From contig JAODNF010000341.1 in the NCBI GenBank assembly GCA_025464915.1, positions 1 through 49,961 of the forward strand: 49,961 nucleotides of DNA, read 5' to 3'. Source of the DNA: Frankiales bacterium. Lineage in GTDB: Bacteria > Actinomycetota > Actinomycetes > Mycobacteriales > SCTD01. A program made the position numbers and the translations under genes. This document shows, piece by piece, positions 25,763 to 33,933 of the stretch. The notes under the pieces were generated by a model, which made no database searches, was not told the DNA's origin, and was given only the letters and a program-made list of their open reading frames with translations. Every line of letters begins with the position of its first letter. Position 1 is the stretch's first letter.

Positions 25763-26529
25763 TCGTGCACCCGCTGCTTGACGGCAGTCAGCGGCCAGGC
25801 GGGGTTCAGGCCGCACCTCCGGACCTGGTAGCGCGACTGCCCCGCCAGGTTGCGCCCGGGAAGCGCTGTCACGCTGGACAGGTATCCCGCGTCGGCGATG
25901 AGGCCCAGCTCCCGCTCGCCGAAGTCGCTTCCCGGAAGGCCGTAGGGGATGGAGAAGTCCTCGACGCAGATGCCCAGCCGCTGCTCGAGCTCGTCCTTCG
26001 AGGCGACCACCTCGCTGCGCGCCTCGGCATCGCTCAGCTCGATGAGCCGCCGGTGGGTCACGCTGTGCGAGCCGATGCGCATCCCTGCTGCGACCAGCGC
26101 GGCGCAGTCGGCCCAGGTCAGCTGCGTCTGGCTGTCGCCGGTGACCACCTTGTCCGTGGTGACGAAGAAGGTGGCGGGGAGGTTGCGCTCCTGCAGCAGC
26201 TGCAGCACGCTCTGCGCCCACTCCTTGTGACCATCGTCGAACGTCACGCTGAAGGTAGGGACCTCGAGCGGCGCGGGCCCGGCCAGGGCGATGAGCGCCT
26301 CCGGCCAGGACAGGAAGCGGCCACGGTCGAGCAGCGCGTCCAGGTGAGCCAGCAGGTTGCGCTCGTACCGTCCGGCGACGTCGTGGTACAGCACGACGTG
26401 CAGCCCGCCGCGGCGGTGCGGGAGCCGATGGCGCGCCCCCGCCGGTGCGACGAGGGACCCCTGCAGCTGCGGCCGGGCCCGCAACCACGCCCGCGGCCCG
26501 GGAAGGGCGGTCGCGAAGTGCGGGGACAT
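25759..26529 (-). CDS. NodB-type polysaccharide deacetylase
   Basis: 256-residue carbohydrate esterase family 4 protein that would remove N-acetyl groups from sugars. The NodB domain shows VVLYHDVAG, the catalytic/metal pair in FSVTFDDGHKE, the metal histidines in GSHSVTHRR, and SIPYGLPGSDF. The ATG at 26529 fits the domain start; an upstream in-frame region of 44 codons is low-complexity. There is no clear signal peptide, so it may act inside the cell on lipid-linked sugar or leave by another route. It is the first gene of the operon with the GT4 and dehydrogenase genes. Confidence 0.86.
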   Translation of the reverse strand: MSPHFATALPGPRAWLRARPQLQGSLVAPAGARHRLPHRRGGLHVVLYHDVAGRYERNLLAHLDALLDRGRFLSWPEALIALAGPAPLEVPTFSVTFDDGHKEWAQSVLQLLQERNLPATFFVTTDKVVTGDSQTQLTWADCAALVAAGMRIGSHSVTHRRLIELSDAEARSEVVASKDELEQRLGICVEDFSIPYGLPGSDFGERELGLIADAGYLSSVTALPGRNLAGQSRYQVRRCGLNPAWPLTAVKQRVHE

Positions 26530-26794
26530 CAGCCGCTGCTCGCCTCTCGGCCTCGGGCGGACTGGCACGCCACGGTCTCCTCGCGTCGCGCTCGTTCCCG
26601 GCGGGTGGTCGGGTCCGGCAGCGAGATGCTGTCCGAGGCCGGCAACGCGCACAGCCCACAACTGCCCTAGTCCTGTGCCGACGCGCCCGGGGATGTATCT
26701 GGGTCACGGTTGTCGGCTCTTGCAAGGGCAGGGGACGCACCCGTCAGCCCCGGCCCGCGGCAGGCTGTCGCCTCCATGACCTCCGAGGGGAGCG
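26530..26794. promoter_or_regulatory. Divergent promoter region, deacetylase and Wzz operons
   Basis: A 265-base gene-free stretch between divergent operons, less GC-rich than its surroundings around 26655-26725. GATGTATC lies at 26696-26703, related to the GATAC core seen at other promoters of the locus. No convincing -35/-10 pair could be assigned by eye. Confidence 0.45.
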
Positions 26795-27496
26795 ATGGCG
26801 TCCCATCCCGAGATCCTCGCGATCCGCCGCTATGCCCCGGCCGTGCTGGCCTGCGTCCTGCTGGGTACGGGCGCCGGCGGGGCGCTGGTGGTGCTGACCC
26901 CGAAGCAGTACGAGTCCCGGGTCGTCGTCTTCGTCGCCGCGGCCAGGACGCCCGACGGCGGGAGCGTCTACGACCGGGCGCTGTTCGCCCAGGACCGCGT
27001 CCGCTCCTACGTCCCGCTCGTCGCCAGCCCGCTGGTGATGGACCGGGTGGCGCGCTCCCTGCAGCTCACCGAGTCGCCCCTCGAGCTCGGCACGAAGCTG
27101 ACGGTGACGGCGGCGCCGGACACGGTGCTCCTGAGCATCACCGTCCGCGAGAGCACCCCCCGGCTGGCACAGCTCGTCGCCAGCGAGACCGCACGCCAGT
27201 TCACGGCTTTCGTCACGACTCTGGAGGGGGAGTCCGGCGGGGCGCCGACGGTCTCGCTGACCGTGACCCGGCCCGCTCAGTTCGAGGCAGCGGCCGTGCT
27301 GCCCCGAAGGGGGCTCGACCTGTGGCTCGGTGCGTTCCTGGGGGGCGCACTAGGCATGGTCGTCACGGCACTGAGACGGAGGTGGGCGGTCGCGACCGAG
27401 CCCGCGGACAGGTCGCCCTCCGTGGAGGAGGTCACGGCGACGGCGCTCGTGTCACACCCGGTCCGGCTCCCCGAGGTCCGTGTGGTGGAGCCGTGA
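26795..27496 (+). CDS. Wzz-like chain-length determinant (no kinase domain)
   Basis: 233-residue polysaccharide co-polymerase. An N-terminal membrane helix (about 13-35) and a second one (about 172-192) flank an extracytoplasmic domain, the usual Wzz/YveK topology, with YESRVVVFVA after the first helix. Gram-positive members often pair with a separate tyrosine kinase; none is present in this window. The ATG at 26795 follows GGGGAGCG. Its stop overlaps the next GTG, starting a three-gene operon of Wzz, CgeB-like and FemAB-like proteins. It would control the length of the polymer made by the Wzy-like protein. Confidence 0.83.
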   Translation: MASHPEILAIRRYAPAVLACVLLGTGAGGALVVLTPKQYESRVVVFVAAARTPDGGSVYDRALFAQDRVRSYVPLVASPLVMDRVARSLQLTESPLELGTKLTVTAAPDTVLLSITVRESTPRLAQLVASETARQFTAFVTTLEGESGGAPTVSLTVTRPAQFEAAAVLPRRGLDLWLGAFLGGALGMVVTALRRRWAVATEPADRSPSVEEVTATALVSHPVRLPEVRVVEP

Positions 27497-28476
27497 GCCG
27501 CCCCGGCCGGGTGCTCGTCGTGGGTCCGTCGTGCGTGGGGGAGATGGCCTGGTTCCTCGCGCTCGGCTACCGCCGGCTCGGCTGGCAGGTCGCCCGCGTG
27601 TCGGACCGGGCGTTCATCGGACGTGGTCTGCCGGGTCTGGTCGGGAAGGCCGTGCAGCTCACCGAGCGCGATCACCGTCTGACCAGCAGGTCCCGCAAGC
27701 TCGGCGAGCTCGTCCGCGAGCGGGCTCGGGGCTGTGACCACGTGGTGACCGTGAAGGGGGAGTACTTCCTCCCGGAGGACGTGGCGGCGATCAACGCCGT
27801 CGCCCCGATCGTCAACTGGCACCCCGACCACCCGGTGATCGCTCAGAACTTCGCCTGCATCCCCTACTACACGGCGTTCTGCCCCAAGGACTCCTGGAGC
27901 ACGGCTCGGCTGCGCGCCATGGGTCACCTCAACGTCAGCACCCTGCCGCACGCCTCCGATCCCCTCGTCCTCGGGTCCGACCGCTCGGCCTTCGCCACTA
28001 CCGGCTTCTCCGTGGTGGGCACCGGATATGCCTACCGCCAGCACTGGATCGACGAGGCCCGTGGGGTGGGCTTGGACGTGCGGCTCTGGGGGACTTCCAG
28101 AACCCCCCGCGAGCTCCGGGACCGCACTCAGAAGGCCAAGGCGGTGGGTCCCGACCAGGGCAAGGCGCTGCGCAGCGGCTTCTTCACGCTGAACACGCAT
28201 CACCCCTACGACATCGCAGGGGGGAACCAGCGGGTGTTCGACGCGGCTGCTGCGGGGGCCCCGCAGCTCACCGAGTGCCTTCCGGAGACTGTCCGGCACT
28301 TCCTCCCGGGCGAGGAGATCGCCACCTTCGCCGACCGCGACGAGTTCGTCGCCCAGGTCAAGGAGCTCTCCGCCGACGCCGCGCTGCGCGGCCGGCTCTC
28401 GGCGAACAGCCTGGAGCGGGTCCGGGCGGAGCACACCTACGAGCACAGGGTGCAGAGCATCCTGTCGATGCTGTGA
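27493..28476 (+). CDS. CgeB-like glycosyltransferase
   Basis: 327-residue protein resembling the CgeB/spore-maturation and DUF3880-type GT-B glycosyltransferases. The N-terminal domain begins RVLVVGPSCVGEMAWFLALGY; the C-terminal part has the diagnostic stretch HPYDIAGGNQRVFDAAAAGA and then TECLPETVRHF, followed by EEIATFADRDEFVAQVKEL. It is coupled to its neighbours by GTGA overlaps at both ends. It probably extends the repeat unit; donor and linkage cannot be read from sequence. Confidence 0.82.
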   Translation: MSRPGRVLVVGPSCVGEMAWFLALGYRRLGWQVARVSDRAFIGRGLPGLVGKAVQLTERDHRLTSRSRKLGELVRERARGCDHVVTVKGEYFLPEDVAAINAVAPIVNWHPDHPVIAQNFACIPYYTAFCPKDSWSTARLRAMGHLNVSTLPHASDPLVLGSDRSAFATTGFSVVGTGYAYRQHWIDEARGVGLDVRLWGTSRTPRELRDRTQKAKAVGPDQGKALRSGFFTLNTHHPYDIAGGNQRVFDAAAAGAPQLTECLPETVRHFLPGEEIATFADRDEFVAQVKELSADAALRGRLSANSLERVRAEHTYEHRVQSILSML

Positions 28477-29492
28477 GCGTCCTCACCCTCCGACGCGTGA
28501 ACCTGACCGAGGTCGACTGGGAAGCGCTGGACGGGTTCCCGGACAGGGTGCTGTTCCAGCGCCGGCCGTGGCTGGAGTTCCTGGAGCGGAGCCACGGGGC
28601 CGAGCCCGTGGTGGCTGAGCTGCGCTCGGGCGGGCAAGCCTGCGGGTGGTTCACCGGACTCGTGACCAGGCACCTGGGTCTGCGCGTCCTGGGCGCTCCG
28701 CGACCGGGCTGGACGACGCCCTACCTCGGGTTCAACCTGGCCCCGGACGTCTCGCGCAGGGAGGCGCTCATGGCGCTGCCCTCCTTCGCGTTCCACGGCC
28801 TCGGGTGCGTGCACCTCGAGGTGTGCGACCGGTGGTGCCTGCCGGCTGACCTTGCCGGCCTGGGGGGCCGGAGGTCGGACACGAAGACGTTCGTCGCCGA
28901 CCTCCGGCCTGATCTCGACCAGCTCGCTGCCCGGATGACCAGCGGCACGAGGCAGAACCTGCGCAAGGGAGTGCGGGCCGGGCTGCTCGTGGAGGACGCC
29001 GCGCCGGAGGGCTTCGCTGCGGAGTACTACCAGCAGCTCCGGGACGTCTTCGCGAAGCAGGGCCTGTCGCCCTCCTACCCGGAGAGCCGCGTGGAGGCAC
29101 TGATCGAGGGTTTGTACCCCACCGGAGCTCTCCAGCTGGTCCGGGTGCGGACGCCGGAGGGGATGTCCATCGCGACCGGGATCATCCTGGGTGCCGGCCG
29201 GTCTGCGTACTTCTGGGGCGGCGCGAGCTGGAGGGAGCACCAGCACCACCGGCCCAACGAAGCGCTCTTCTGGTATGCCTTCCGGACCTGGAAGGGCCGC
29301 GGTGCCGAGGAGTTCGACTTCGGCGGCGGTGGCACCTACAAGCTGAAGTACGGGGCGGTCGAGCTGACGGTCCCGAACCTTCGGTGGTCGCGGTGGCCGG
29401 GCATCGAGACCGCGCGTGGCGTGGCGAAGGCGACGACGCGCGCGCGTCAGCGCACGCCGGTCATGACCGGGGCAAGACGCCAGACGGGGTGA
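28473..29492 (+). CDS. FemAB/GNAT-type acyl or aminoacyl transferase
   Basis: 339-residue protein with the double-GNAT fold of FemAB-like enzymes. The C-terminal GNAT domain (about 160-310) includes GTRQNLRKGVRAGL and AYFWGGASWREHQHHRPNEALFWYAFRTW, then EFDFGGGGTYKLKYG, typical of the group found in polysaccharide loci. Known FemAB enzymes transfer amino acids from aminoacyl-tRNA, while others transfer acyl groups. Here it may modify an amino sugar of the polymer. It is last in the Wzz operon and faces a strong terminator. Confidence 0.8.
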   Translation: MSVLTLRRVNLTEVDWEALDGFPDRVLFQRRPWLEFLERSHGAEPVVAELRSGGQACGWFTGLVTRHLGLRVLGAPRPGWTTPYLGFNLAPDVSRREALMALPSFAFHGLGCVHLEVCDRWCLPADLAGLGGRRSDTKTFVADLRPDLDQLAARMTSGTRQNLRKGVRAGLLVEDAAPEGFAAEYYQQLRDVFAKQGLSPSYPESRVEALIEGLYPTGALQLVRVRTPEGMSIATGIILGAGRSAYFWGGASWREHQHHRPNEALFWYAFRTWKGRGAEEFDFGGGGTYKLKYGAVELTVPNLRWSRWPGIETARGVAKATTRARQRTPVMTGARRQTG

Positions 29493-29527
29493 CGACGCGG
29501 GCTGGGCCGCGTGGTCACCCCGTCTGG
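29480..29527. terminator. Strong bidirectional terminator hairpin
   Basis: CCAGACGGGGTGAC (29480-29493) pairs perfectly with GTCACCCCGTCTGG (29514-29527), a 14-base stem, and the 20-base loop has a further GCGG/CCGC pairing. It lies at the 3' ends of two convergent genes. It starts inside the end of the FemAB-like gene and reaches within 20 bases of the beta-helix gene stop. Confidence 0.8.
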
Positions 29528-29542
29528 TCCGGGCGGGAGGCT

Positions 29543-31306
29543 CTAGTGGCCGCCCTCGTAGGCGCCGATGTCCATCGCGGAGCCCTGCGGGCGGGGTGCT
29601 CCGTCGAGGTCGTACGCCGGGGCCTGCTGGGTGGTGCCCTTGTCGATGGCCGGGCTCGTGGTGCGGACGTGGTAGTCGCCCGTGCCGGTCGGGTTGTAGC
29701 TGACGAACTGCGGGTCGGCCGACACGGTCCCGGTGGGCACGCCACCGCCGTTGACGTCGTAGCTGCCCGAGGCGTTGCCGTAGACCAGGTTGTTCGCGTA
29801 GGTGTTCACGCCCACGCGGCCCATCTCCCGGATGCCCCAGTAGCCGTTGTTCACGACGATGTTGTTGTTGACCACGGTGCCGCTGTCCGTGCCGGGCGCG
29901 ATGTCGTTGCCCTCGAGGGAGCCGCCGATCACCATGCCGCCCTGGGAGTTCTGGAACACCGTGTTGTTGGCGATCATGACGTGGTTGGCGTTGTGCCAGA
30001 GGTGGATGCCCCAGCCGCTCGTCCGGTAGACGATGTTGTCGAGGATGCGTCCACCGTTGGGGCCCTGGTAGTAGATGCCGTGGATGAGGCCGCAGTCGCT
30101 GGTCGGCGCCATGATGTCGTGGATGACGTTGCCGATGGAGTCGACGTTGGTCTCGGAGTAGTTCTGCAGCTCGATGCCCGCACCGCCGCGCGAGCAGTCC
30201 GGCGGCACCATGTTGTGGATGTGGTTGCCGAGGAACCGGTCGTTCGACGCGGTCGACATGATGCCGCTGTACTTCGAGCCGCTGAGGTCGAAGTTCTGGA
30301 TCACGACCCAGTCACCGGTGTTCGTCCAGGCGTTGGTGCTGCCGGGCGCGCTGATCTTCGCGCCCCACTTGGTGTCGGAGACGAAGGTGATGGGTGCGCT
30401 GGACGTCCCGCTCGTGGTCGACTCGACGTAGCCGTAGCTGCCGGGCGCGACGTGGACGACCGTCCCTGCGGTCGCCACGGAGGCGGCCCTGCTGACCTGG
30501 CGGAACGGCGCGGCGCTCGTGCCGGGGTTGCTGTCGCTACCGGTGGGCGAGACGTACAGCGCCTTCGTGCCGGTGACCGGCCAGGGGCTGGTGGTGGCCA
30601 CGGCCGTCGCGGTGGGGGATGCCGTCGGTGCGGCCGTGGGGGCGGTAGTGGGTGCCGTGGTCGGTGCGGTGGTCGGTGCGGTGGTCGGGGCGGTGGTGGG
30701 GGAAGCGCTGGGCGTCGCGGCCGGCGCACTGGTCGGGGACGTGGTGGACCCGGACGGGGTCGTCGCGACGACCTCGATCCCGTTGATCTTGGCGTTGTCC
30801 GCGGTGGCGCTGAAACCGAGGTCGAGTGTGCTGTCGGTGCTGCGCACCGGGAGGGTGACGTCGTATGCGGTGTTCGCACCGATGGTCTTGACGAGGTCGA
30901 GGTCGGGCACGACGGTCTGGCCCTCGGCCGTGACCGAGAAGACCCGGGTGCCGGCGGTGGTCGCCCACGACTCGCTCATCCGCAGCGTCAGCTTGTAGAT
31001 CCCGGCGCTGGGCAGCGGGATCTTGTAGGCGCTCATCCCGTACCGCTCGGTCTGGTAGATCTTCGGATCGGCGGTACCGGAGGTCGTCGAGGTGAAGGAC
31101 GCGGCGGTCCCCCCGACGTAGTACTGGTCGGCCTGCCAGGCATGGCCGGCGCTGTCGGTGTAGGCCGGTCCGCCGGCGTTGATCCGCAGCGCCCACAGGG
31201 ACGCAGCGGCGGGGGTGGCTCCGGCGGCCAGCGCGGAGGGGAGTGCGCCGGCCGCAGGCAGGATCACGAGCGGGAGGGCGCACAGCGCGGTGGTCTTGAG
31301 GCGCAT
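29543..31306 (-). CDS. Secreted malectin-like/beta-helix protein
   Basis: 587-residue exported protein. A signal peptide (about 1-28) is followed by a malectin-like carbohydrate-binding domain (about 38-190, ALRINAGGPAYTDSAGHAW and KIYQTERYG), a Pro/Thr/Ala linker (about 195-235), and a right-handed parallel beta-helix (about 250-550) with many Asn-rich turns (IANNTVFQNSQGG, VVNNNIVVNNG). The end is DGAPRPQGSAMDIGAYEG. Such proteins bind or cleave polysaccharides, as lyases, epimerases or depolymerases. No catalytic residue can be assigned with confidence. It is a paralogue of the next gene and lies in the flippase operon, so it may modify, trim or anchor the polymer. Confidence 0.88.
   Translation of the reverse strand: MRLKTTALCALPLVILPAAGALPSALAAGATPAAASLWALRINAGGPAYTDSAGHAWQADQYYVGGTAASFTSTTSGTADPKIYQTERYGMSAYKIPLPSAGIYKLTLRMSESWATTAGTRVFSVTAEGQTVVPDLDLVKTIGANTAYDVTLPVRSTDSTLDLGFSATADNAKINGIEVVATTPSGSTTSPTSAPAATPSASPTTAPTTAPTTAPTTAPTTAPTAAPTASPTATAVATTSPWPVTGTKALYVSPTGSDSNPGTSAAPFRQVSRAASVATAGTVVHVAPGSYGYVESTTSGTSSAPITFVSDTKWGAKISAPGSTNAWTNTGDWVVIQNFDLSGSKYSGIMSTASNDRFLGNHIHNMVPPDCSRGGAGIELQNYSETNVDSIGNVIHDIMAPTSDCGLIHGIYYQGPNGGRILDNIVYRTSGWGIHLWHNANHVMIANNTVFQNSQGGMVIGGSLEGNDIAPGTDSGTVVNNNIVVNNGYWGIREMGRVGVNTYANNLVYGNASGSYDVNGGGVPTGTVSADPQFVSYNPTGTGDYHVRTTSPAIDKGTTQQAPAYDLDGAPRPQGSAMDIGAYEGGH
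30639..30698 (-). repeat. 12-base tandem repeat encoding the Thr/Ala/Pro linker
   Basis: Five adjoining 12-base units close to GGTGCGGTGGTC (plus strand) encode the APTT-type linker of the secreted beta-helix protein. The unit length is a multiple of three, so changes in copy number would keep the reading frame and only alter linker length. Confidence 0.85.
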
Positions 31307-31422
31307 CGGGGGATCTCCAGGGGGTATCGGGGGGCTACCTCCCTGGGTTTCGACGGCACGCCAAAATTGCTGAACCGAGATGCACGAAGAAGTTTCGACG
31401 CACTGCTCGTGGGGCGACGCGC

Positions 31423-32547
31423 CTACCGCGCTCCCTCGTAGGCGCCGATGTCGAAGCCCCCGCCCGCCGGACGCGCCGCGCCGTCGAGGTCGTCCGCGGG
31501 CGCGCCGAGGCGGCTACCGCTGTCCAGCGCGGGGCTGCCGTCGCGCAGGTGGTAGTCGCCGTTCTGCGGATCGACGAACGCCGGGTCGCCGGACACCCGC
31601 ACCTCGGGCACGAAACCGCCCTTGAGGCGGTAGTCGCCCTGGGCGTTGCCGTGACTCAGGTTGTCGACGTAGGTGTTGGTGCCGACGCGACCCACCTCGC
31701 TGATTCCGGCCTGGCCGTTGCCGGCGACGAGGTTGTTGGTGACCAGCACGTCCGAGGCGATGCCCGGCGCGACGTCGTTCCCCTCGAACGACCCGCCCAC
31801 GGCGATGCCGCCTCGAGCGTTTCCCACGACGGTGTTGTTGGTGATGGCGATCCTGCTCGCGTTGTGCCAGAGGTGGATCCCCCAGCCGCTGCAGCCGACC
31901 ACCAGGTTGTTGACGATCCGACCGCCGTCGGCGCTCTGGTAGTAGATGCCGTGCACCCGTGCGCAGTTGCCCGGGGCCCGCACGCGCTCGACGACGTTGC
32001 CGGCCGTCGTGTTGTCCGTCGCGACGTAGCTCTCCACGACGATCCCGGCGCCGCCGCGGGAGCAGTCGGGGGCGACGATGTCGTGCACGTGGTTGCCGGT
32101 GAAGCGGCCGTGCGAACCGGTTGACAGCAGGCCGTTGTAGGTCGAACCGCTCAGGTCGAACCCCTCCACCTGCACCCAGTCCCCTGTGTTGGTCCAGGCC
32201 GTGGTCGCCCCCTCAGCGAGGACGCGTGCGTCCCAGCGCTGGTCCGAGCGGAACACGATCGGTGCGTCCGGGGTCCCGCTCCGTGACGTGACCACCGGGA
32301 GGTAGTTCCCGGGTGAGACGTGCACGAGGGTGCCCGCTCTCGCGAGGACGGCGGCCCGGCGCACCTCCCGCACCGGCCTCGCGGAGGTCCCCGGGTCGCT
32401 GTCCAGGCCCGCCGGCGAGACCCAGAGCTGCGCCCGCACGACCTGATGCGGCGAGGTGCTCGTCGACGGGCTGGGCCGGGTGCTCGCCCGGCAGCCCACC
32501 AGCGCGAGTGCCAGCAGGGCCGCCGTGCCGACTCCGTGGTGCGTCAC
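31423..32547 (-). CDS. Beta-helix lipoprotein, paralogue of the next gene
   Basis: 374-residue lipoprotein: short signal with lipobox ending LALVGC (Cys19), a Ser/Thr/Pro spacer, then a right-handed parallel beta-helix over almost the whole length (from LWVSPAGLDSDPGTS to GGFDIGAYEGAR). It matches the beta-helix part of the following gene turn by turn (TNTGDWV, CSRGGAGI, HGIYYQ, SGWGIHLWHNA) but lacks the malectin domain and linker. One paralogue is thus lipid-anchored and the other secreted. It starts with a GTG at 32547 in a GTGA overlap with the flippase stop, tying it to polysaccharide export. Confidence 0.9.
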   Translation of the reverse strand: MTHHGVGTAALLALALVGCRASTRPSPSTSTSPHQVVRAQLWVSPAGLDSDPGTSARPVREVRRAAVLARAGTLVHVSPGNYLPVVTSRSGTPDAPIVFRSDQRWDARVLAEGATTAWTNTGDWVQVEGFDLSGSTYNGLLSTGSHGRFTGNHVHDIVAPDCSRGGAGIVVESYVATDNTTAGNVVERVRAPGNCARVHGIYYQSADGGRIVNNLVVGCSGWGIHLWHNASRIAITNNTVVGNARGGIAVGGSFEGNDVAPGIASDVLVTNNLVAGNGQAGISEVGRVGTNTYVDNLSHGNAQGDYRLKGGFVPEVRVSGDPAFVDPQNGDYHLRDGSPALDSGSRLGAPADDLDGAARPAGGGFDIGAYEGAR

Positions 32548-33782
32548 AGGCTGGTCTTTACGGCGGGCTGGGAGCTCCGCTCGCCTGCCGAGGTGGACCG
32601 GTTGACGAGCACGAGCCCGAGGGCGGTCGCCAGCACCTCACCCGTCAGCAGCGCAGCCGGCATGGCCCACGGTCGTTGGTCGGTGAGCCTTCCGACCAGC
32701 GCGGCGAGCACGAGCGCCGGAGCGACCAGGTTCATCAGGATGCGCCGGACGTCGCCGAAGGACGCGATGAGCTCGATCTCCACGAGGTACTTGGGACCCC
32801 ACACGACGAGCAGGGCTGCGCCGAGCAGGACGTAGCCCCCGTGGCCGGAGAAGGTGGCGCCGACGAGCGCGGTGCTGACGTGCGGCCACAGGGCCGCACC
32901 GACCAGCAGCCCCGACAGCGGCGGCAGCCCAGCGGCCAGGACGTAGCGTCCCTGGACGCGCCGGCCCTCGTCCTCGCGGCGCCGCGCGACCAGGCGTGGC
33001 AGCGCGTTGTGCAGCAGCAGCCACAAGGCGTTGGCGGCTGCGCCTGAGGCCCGCAGCCCGAGGGCGAAGGCCCCCGCGGCAGCGGGGTTCGCCGCGGTCA
33101 TCGTCGCGAGCGCCAGCGGGGTCGCGAGCTGGCCGCCGGCGCCCGAGGCGCTGAACAGCAGCGAGGTCCGCAGGTGGTAGCGCCACGCCGACCAGCTGCC
33201 CTCCCAGGCCGGGAGGCAGCCGGCCCGCTGGAGCGCCACCAGGGCCACGACCGCCCCGAGCAGCGGCGACAGCCCGAACGCCAGCGCGTCCAGGTCGCTG
33301 CGCCCCGCGGGGACCGCGAGCACCGCGACCAGGAAGCCAGCGGCGACTGCCCAGTTCGCCACCCCGAGGGCCCACAGCTGCCCGCGCGCGCGCAGCCACC
33401 AGTCGGGGAACAGCGCGTAGCAGAGCAGGTAGGGCGACATCGCGAGCACGAGCCGGCCCGATCCGCTGCTGAGGTCCGTCGCCGTCAGGAGCACGCCGGC
33501 GACCGTCGCGGTCACGAGCAGCGACAGCGCGAGGTAGAGGCTGAAGATCTCGCTGCCGAGCCGGCGCTGCTGGTCGCCGGTGGTGGCCGCCAGAGTGCGG
33601 ATCGAGTAGCCCGCCTGGCCGAGGTCCACGCCCCACCAGGCGTAGCCGATCCAGCTCAGGGCCACGGCGTACTCGGCGAACTCGGGCGCGCCGAGACGTC
33701 GTGCCAGGAGGACGACGGTCGCGAACGAGACGAGCTTCGGCAGCCAGTCGGCCAGCAGCGTCATGACGGCCGTGCGACGCAT
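32544..33782 (-). CDS. Wzx-like flippase
   Basis: 412-residue polytopic membrane protein of the MOP/polysaccharide-export type with about 12-14 helices, beginning MRRTAVMTLLADWLPKLVSFATVVLLARRLGA, a typical Wzx start. It would flip lipid-linked repeat units across the membrane for the Wzy-like polymerase. I chose the ATG at 33782 because GGAGG lies six bases before it; the ATG two codons earlier touches that site directly. It is the first gene of an operon with the two beta-helix proteins. Confidence 0.85.
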   Translation of the reverse strand: MRRTAVMTLLADWLPKLVSFATVVLLARRLGAPEFAEYAVALSWIGYAWWGVDLGQAGYSIRTLAATTGDQQRRLGSEIFSLYLALSLLVTATVAGVLLTATDLSSGSGRLVLAMSPYLLCYALFPDWWLRARGQLWALGVANWAVAAGFLVAVLAVPAGRSDLDALAFGLSPLLGAVVALVALQRAGCLPAWEGSWSAWRYHLRTSLLFSASGAGGQLATPLALATMTAANPAAAGAFALGLRASGAAANALWLLLHNALPRLVARRREDEGRRVQGRYVLAAGLPPLSGLLVGAALWPHVSTALVGATFSGHGGYVLLGAALLVVWGPKYLVEIELIASFGDVRRILMNLVAPALVLAALVGRLTDQRPWAMPAALLTGEVLATALGLVLVNRSTSAGERSSQPAVKTSL

Positions 33783-33833
33783 CTGCATCCTCCGCGTGCG
33801 CTTGGCGTCCTCCTCGTGAGAGCCATCGGGCAG

Positions 33834-33862
33834 CGGCCTGATACGAGGTCGCGCTGTATCAG
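33834..33862. promoter_or_regulatory. Inverted repeat CTGATAC-N11-GTATCAG in divergent promoter
   Basis: CTGATAC (33838-33844) and GTATCAG (33856-33862) form a perfect 7-base inverted repeat with an 11-base spacer, between the flippase operon (minus) and the GNAT-NadE-AsnB-ACP-ligase operon (plus). The left half is part of CGGCCTGATACG, which recurs exactly at 21064. It is a strong candidate operator for the polysaccharide locus; the regulator is unknown. Confidence 0.55.
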
Positions 33863-33933
33863 CGAACACCGGGGGGGCTCGTAACAGGGGGCAAGGGCGA
33901 TGGCCGGGGTGCCGCGACCGTTCGGGAGGGTCC

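Noticed and set aside
30639..30698. CRISPR-like repeat array
   Set aside because: Units are 12 bases, contiguous without spacers, and in frame within a protein linker.
31307..31422. Possible c-di-GMP riboswitch upstream of the malectin/beta-helix gene
   Set aside because: A GGTAGCC-like end on the minus strand recalled the GEMM-I fold, but the GGGCAAACC and GACGCAAAG parts and the two required stems could not be found.
29384..31441. 685-codon plus-strand frame opposite the malectin/beta-helix gene
   Set aside because: Gly/Arg-rich repeats mirror the linker repeat on the other strand; the minus-strand protein has signal peptide, malectin and beta-helix features.
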